NCBI GenBank assembly: GCA_009741485.1 | Contig: CM019214.1 | Location: 51,486,863 to 51,550,862 of the forward strand | Origin: Malurus cyaneus samueli | Taxonomy: Eukaryota > Chordata > Aves > Passeriformes > Maluridae | DNA: 64,000 nucleotides | Reading direction: 5' to 3' | The notes under the pieces: model-generated | What the model was told of the DNA's origin: nothing | The model's database searches: none | What the model saw: only the letters and a program-made list of their open reading frames with translations | Translations under genes and position numbers: made by a program | Shown here: one piece after another, positions 58,938 through 64,000 of the stretch | Position numbering within the stretch: the first letter of the stretch is position 1 | Layout of the letters: each line of letters opens with the position of its first letter

Positions 58938-59845
58938 CTCACAGAATCACAGAATTGGCTGGGTTGGAAGGGAGCTTAAAGATAACAGAGTTCCAATCTG
59001 CCTACCATGGACAGGGACACCTTCCACTAGACCAGATTGCTCAAAGACCCACCCAGCCTGCCCTTGAACCTTCCAGGGACAAGGCATCCACAACTTCTCT
59101 GCACAGGTTCCAGTGCCTCCTACCCCTCACAGTAAACAATTTCTTCCTAATACCTAATCTAAACCTACCCTCCCTCCAGTTTGAAGCCAATTCTCCCTTG
59201 TCCTGACACTGCACGCCCTTGTAAAGAGTCCCTCCCTGGCTTTCTTGCACCCCGCCATTAGGCACTGAAGGCTGCTTTAAGAGCTCCCCAGAGCCTTCTC
59301 CACACTGAAAAACCCAAACTCTCCCAGTTTTTCCTTGTAGGAGAGCTGCTCCATCCCTCTAATCACCTTGGTTGCCCTCCTCTGGACCCACTCCACCAGG
59401 TCCATGTCCTTCCTGTGCCTGGCCCCCAGAGCTGGATTCAGTGTTCCAGGTGGGTTCTCAGCAGAGCAGAGCAGAGGGGCACAATCCCCTCCCTCCCCTG
59501 CTGCCCACGCTGCTTTGGATGCAGCCCAGGACACGTTTGGCTCTCTGGGCTGTGAGTGCTCATTGCTGGGTCATGTCCAGCCTCTCACCCACCAGAATCC
59601 CCAAGCCCTTCTCTGCAAGGCTGCCCTCATCCCCCAGCCTGTGTTTGTCCTTGGGATTGCCCCAGCCCAGGCACAGGACCCTGTACACTTGGTCTTGTTG
59701 AAATTCATCATGTTTGCACCCAGCCACCTCTCAAGCCTGTCAAGGTCCTTCCGGGTGGCATTCCTTCCCTCCAGCATGTCAGCCACACCACACAGCTTGG
59801 TGTCATGGGCAAACTTGCTGAAGGCAAGTGCTAAGATCAATTAAT
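58938..59845 (-). mobile_element. CR1 LINE, about 0.9 kb, 5'-truncated, in intron 1
   Basis: This is the longest repeat in the window. The plus strand begins CTCACAGAATCACAGAATTG (CR1 terminal octamers, reversed). Read on the minus strand, the element opens inside the reverse-transcriptase domain: at 59802-59813 the catalytic box reads FAHD in FSKFAHDTKLCGVAD, where CR1 elements usually have FADD. It continues through [20 protein letters not shown] to the C-terminal RT region and the 3' end. The catalytic-box change and interrupted frame mark a dead copy. It is sense-oriented with NDFIP2. The 158- and 109-codon plus-strand ORFs here are antisense to it. Confidence 0.95.
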
Positions 59846-61610
59846 TCTGATTTAGGTCACTAGTAGCCACTGAAAAATCGAAACTAAAACCAATAATCTG
59901 TAATTACACTGAGAGAATTATTTTAAGAGCAGAAGGGATAAATAAATCCTTCTGCAAAGTAAGTATTTTAATTCTCTTATTTATTCAGAAACAAAACCCT
60001 ATATCCACAACACTTTTTTGAAAGAAATATTTCACAATTTTCTAGAATACAAGAATTCATGAGAGGCCAAACAAACCATATTGTATTTTAACTTACTAGT
60101 TTTCTCCTCAGTATCAGTTCTTTATCCTCCACAAATAAGGTAGTTTACAATGTGCCATTTTCTTCAAATGCCTGTTTTAACACCAATCTACCATGAACCC
60201 ACACAGACCAGGTAGCAAGAAGGTAACTATTTGCAGTTCACTACCAAATGCACACTTTAATAAAATAGAATCCTGGCCACAGCACTCCAAAGAAATACCA
60301 TCCTCTAAGGACTAGTGAACCTTCAGATTAATAAATACTTAAGTACTAAGCAATTAAGCTTATAAAGCACTTCAGTAAAACAAAGAAGGATAGCAACTTT
60401 CGGCTTATTTTTGCTTTTATGTATTCAAAACCAAGTGATCAAATCTGATTAGAATTCCTGACTGCAGAGAACAGATGCACATCATTTTCCTCACCATCCC
60501 ATCACTTGGCAAGCATCAACTATCCAACACTCAGATCTAGCAATATCCTTCCAAAGTGGATTGGTTTCGTTTTTTTTTCTTTCATGAGGCATCTCTGCAG
60601 AAAGTTTTCAACAGTAGTTAGTACGTCAGCAGGTCAAAAGTGTAAAATCTGCACTAGAAGCAGGAAAGCTGAACAGAAGTCCATGGCTGTCATTCCACAG
60701 CTGTGTAGAAATACCAAGTGTGTCTTTTAAACAGGGATTAGATACCATGGAAACCCAGAACCTCTGGAGGCAAACTTCAACTGAAAAGAATCCAGAGATT
60801 TATACTGAATGTTGTTGAAAAATAAGTTGCTAGAGAATGGCTTTTCTACAAGAATGAATCTCCTTGTACAAAAATAGTCATCTGTAGCAAGTGAAAGTGT
60901 TTCATATGCACTTAAATGATACTTTAATTATCTTAGTTCTCTTTTAACTTGGGATCTTTACACTATTGGATTTTCCAAGATTTTTTTGAAAGGTTCTTAC
61001 AAGTCTGATTAAAAAAACCCTAAACTAAATAACAGTGGTGATCAGGACTTTGAAGGAAAAGAAAAAAAAAAACATTATATTGTGTGTTGATAGATCTATA
61101 TAGACATATCTTTGTCTCTCCATCCCAGAGACTAACTCACATATAACATTTTACTAGTTCTTTCATTTTACATAGATCACAATACAGATTTAACCAATTA
61201 ATTACACATTTAGTAGCACAACATACACACCTGCATTCATTTCTGATGGCTTCTATTGAGATGCATTTCTTCCAATCCCTCACATTAACAGTAAAAGTAG
61301 AGCTATGAATGAATATGAGAATATACTTTGTGTCAATATTTTAAACTGTGAACTCTTTTAAAAAAGTAAATACTCTAAGACTAATGATAATAGAAGTGTG
61401 GTCTTATTCTCAATATATATCCATTCCTTCCCACTTTTTTTGAAAGTTTCTTGTCTACTTGAGAATTATTCGGCAGTAATTCTGAATACTGGAATTTTGG
61501 CATGATCCAAACAGATACATGCTTCATATTTATTGTAAGATTATAAATTGGGCATTGTTTCATAGTTTTTCCTATTGAATAGTTAGTGGAATTAATCATG
61601 ACATTTGCCA

Positions 61611-61650
61611 AAAAAAAAAAAAAAAAAAAAAAAACCAACCAAAAAAAAAG
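61611..61650. repeat. Poly(A) run with A/C extension, intron 1
   Basis: More than 20 consecutive A followed by CCAACCAAAAAAAAAGG on the plus strand. No retroelement body adjoins it. Confidence 0.9.
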
Positions 61651-64000
61651 GTGTCTCTAAATACTAATAACAACAATGGATGGGACGGACATTTTCAAAT
61701 CTTCAGATGAGTATAAAAAAAAAATATAGAAAAAAAGAGTTGTTAAAAGCTTACTCTAAAGCTTGTACACAATGAGGCTTTGCAACTCTGACCTACTCCT
61801 GAAGTAGCTCTAAAAACATTACCACCTATCATGTAGCCTTCTGGTTGTCAAATAGTAACTTGAGAACAGCTTGAGGAACTGGTTTAAATTCTATAAACAA
61901 AGTATAAAATTAGGTTCTCCTCCTTGAACACTTCCTAGATAGATAGAAGAAACACAGTAACAAAACAGAAGCATATTACTGAGCCCAGAGGTCAGACTAA
62001 GGGAGTGTTCTGTCTCCAATACAATCATAATCACACGAACCTTAATCACTTGGCATTCATTTTCCTCACACTGCCCAATATTCACAGAAGTTCCATTACA
62101 GCTCGTGAAGTGTACATCTCTGCCTATTCCACTTGCAGCTGTTATGGATTTGATGCATGTGAGTTTGTTTTCCTGACTCTGCTAGTATTATCTGCCTGTA
62201 TAATCTTGTGTATTAATAAAACACATATGTTCACTTCTCCTTGTGTAGTTTCCTTTCTAAATCAAACCTCAGAGAGCAGTCTACAGTTCTAATATTGCGC
62301 TATTCGATGAATTACAGCTCCACAACTGCTTTATCCCCTGCCTCGGTGACTCTGTAAGTGTTGGTCTCTTCCAACCCCCACCACCTCAGACTACCTTTAA
62401 GAAGTCAATTTCTTTTTCCTTTCTGTAGCTCTCCACCTGAGCAATCAAAGCTTCGTACCAAACCCAACACAGGGGCAGGTCCTGTGCTTCCTACAATGAC
62501 ACTTCCTCTGTTCATTCTCACTACATTCCCTAATAATGGTCAATCTTTCATCAGGATTTGTTGGCAGCTGCCACTAACCAACAACTTCAACAAACCACCG
62601 GTCACAGGTCACATCCTTTCCTTACAGGCAGCTTTATAGAATCAGTACAGAAAGTAGATCCTGGCTACTCTAAAGTCACACAGAACATACACAACACGTA
62701 AACCGTAAAAGTAAGGAGAACCGGAAAGCCTGCAAAATTAGGAAATGTCACCAAGAGCAAACTCAATATTCAGCAATTAGTTTCAGCTTCCATTTTAGCT
62801 TACAGGGCTGCAAAATTCGAAGTTGATTGGAAAAGCTGAATATTACTTTAAATATACATATTTACATACATACAGATAAATATACATAAATACATATTTC
62901 ACTTAAAGTATAATGGGAAAGCTCAAGCATAAAAGTTTCTTAAAGACAATTCAGGAGGACACTAAAATGATAAGTGTGTTTTACAAGGGAGTAACAAAGA
63001 TGGAGAGGACTTTTTATCCTGGAAATGTGTTATGGAAACTGAACTGCAAAAGCAGCACACAGTTTTACCTTAAGGCCCTGATTTGAAAGAAGTCAGAAAA
63101 AAATGGCTCAAGTTTGTGTCTCCTGTACCATGCATAAGTGTCATTGAAAAATCTTCAGAGAACTACAAAAAACTTAAAAAGCCTCAAGTTTATTGATAAC
63201 CCAGGAATTTTATTTCATGTGTGCTTAAATAAAACCAGGCAAGCAGAACAGTTTCCTACTCAATAATATGATTTAGTAGCCCAAAATGAAATAATTAATC
63301 AAATAAAATATAAATCAGAGAATACTACTAATCAATAAGAGCAAACTCTAGTCTTATTAGTGCATCAATCATGCTTGACTTTATCAGTAAAACTCATTTT
63401 CTTAGTAATTGGAAATGCAATTAACACACACATACACAACACCACCTGAACACATTGTGAATTGCAAGAATAGCTCTACTGAAAAGACTTTCATTTTGAT
63501 TTGCAACTCACACAACACTAATAAACATTCAAGGTCCTTCATTTAAAAGAAGCATGTCTATGTCTCAACAGGTAGTATATAATTTTTTCAACCCTACTGT
63601 TAAAGAGGGCTATCTGAGCATTTTAAAACAACCCTACAAAGTATGTGGCACAAAGGACAACTCTTGGACCTCCCAATTGCCAGAGAGGTGATGCAAACAT
63701 CTGAACACAGGCACTTTCCAGCAGGTTGGTTGATTATAAGGCAGCTAAACAAAACAAAAAGCAGTAGTCCAGGATGTTCACCTCTTTGGAAGACAGCAGA
63801 ACATTGTAAAAAGAGTGCAATCACTAAATCATAGAAAGTATTTAAAGGAGGGGAAAAAAAGAAGAAAAAAAGTAGCAGACATTGAGGCACATAAGAAAGG
63901 AACATAAGCCACACTGCTCAACACCAGCTGTGGCCCAGCACTGCAAGGCTTTAGTGGCCAGCTCATTTATTTGAATTACATACTCATTCTAGAATTTGGA

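Larger units (their letters stand above)
53502..64000 (-). other. NDFIP2 intron 1 (5' part outside window)
   Basis: More than 10.4 kb of AT-rich sequence lies upstream of exon 2. I see no CpG island, no GC-rich first exon and no convincing exon, so NDFIP2 exon 1 and its promoter should lie beyond 64000. The stretch holds two CR1 fragments (54.65 and 58.94 kb), a perfect 14-bp hairpin at 58.16 kb, a poly(A) run at 61.6 kb and scattered AT-rich simple sequence. Everything else looks like unique intronic DNA. Confidence 0.8.

Noticed and set aside
61611..61650. Poly(A) tail of a processed pseudogene
   Set aside because: There is no gene-like body upstream on either strand and no target-site duplication, so it is a simple repeat.
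1..64000. CRISPR arrays, operons, phage or other prokaryotic systems, and endogenous retroviral genes
   Set aside because: No regularly spaced repeats, no long coding blocks, no gag/pol/env-like ORFs and no LTR pairs were seen. The DNA is ordinary bird genomic sequence with one spliced gene.

Overview
This is vertebrate nuclear DNA, almost certainly from a songbird. The two strongest clues are several CR1 LINE fragments and one short SINE at about 11.28-11.42 kb. The SINE has a tRNA-Ile(AAT)-like head and a CR1-like tail, which is the design of the TguSINE1 family described in zebra finch. No bacterial, organellar or viral gene organisation is present. Nearly all open reading frames are short chance ORFs in intergenic or intronic DNA.

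The window contains one protein-coding gene that I can defend: NDFIP2 (Nedd4 family interacting protein 2), on the minus strand. Six coding exons are visible, at 53345-53501, 51776-51903, 44806-44893, 36858-36982, 33804-33870 and 30363-30466. Each has consensus splice sites and the reading phases interlock. Together they encode 222 residues plus a stop codon: the C-terminal part of the protein with three PY motifs and three membrane segments. Exon 1, the promoter and the CpG island are not seen and should lie beyond position 64000, so 53.5-64.0 kb is intron 1. The stop codon lies 2 nt before a splice donor. The 3'UTR therefore probably sits in a separate last exon starting at 28511 and ending near a poly(A) signal at 26982-26987.

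Layout: 1 to about 26.96 kb is intergenic DNA downstream of NDFIP2. It is relatively GC-richer on its left side and holds the SINE, three CR1 fragments, simple repeats and one 10-N assembly gap. 26.96-53.5 kb is the body of NDFIP2, AT-rich, with a second 10-N gap in intron 4 and several CTCF-like motifs. 53.5-64 kb is intron 1, with two further CR1 fragments.

I found no new multi-gene system. The points most worth a second look are: a 69-nt candidate cassette exon between the stop-codon exon and the 3'UTR exon, which would create a junction 71 nt after the stop and could act as an NMD switch; an apparent 6-nt shift of the exon 4 acceptor that removes two residues; a 213-bp block about 98% identical between two otherwise diverged CR1 copies; the tRNA-Ile SINE; and a cluster of CTCF-like motifs within the gene.
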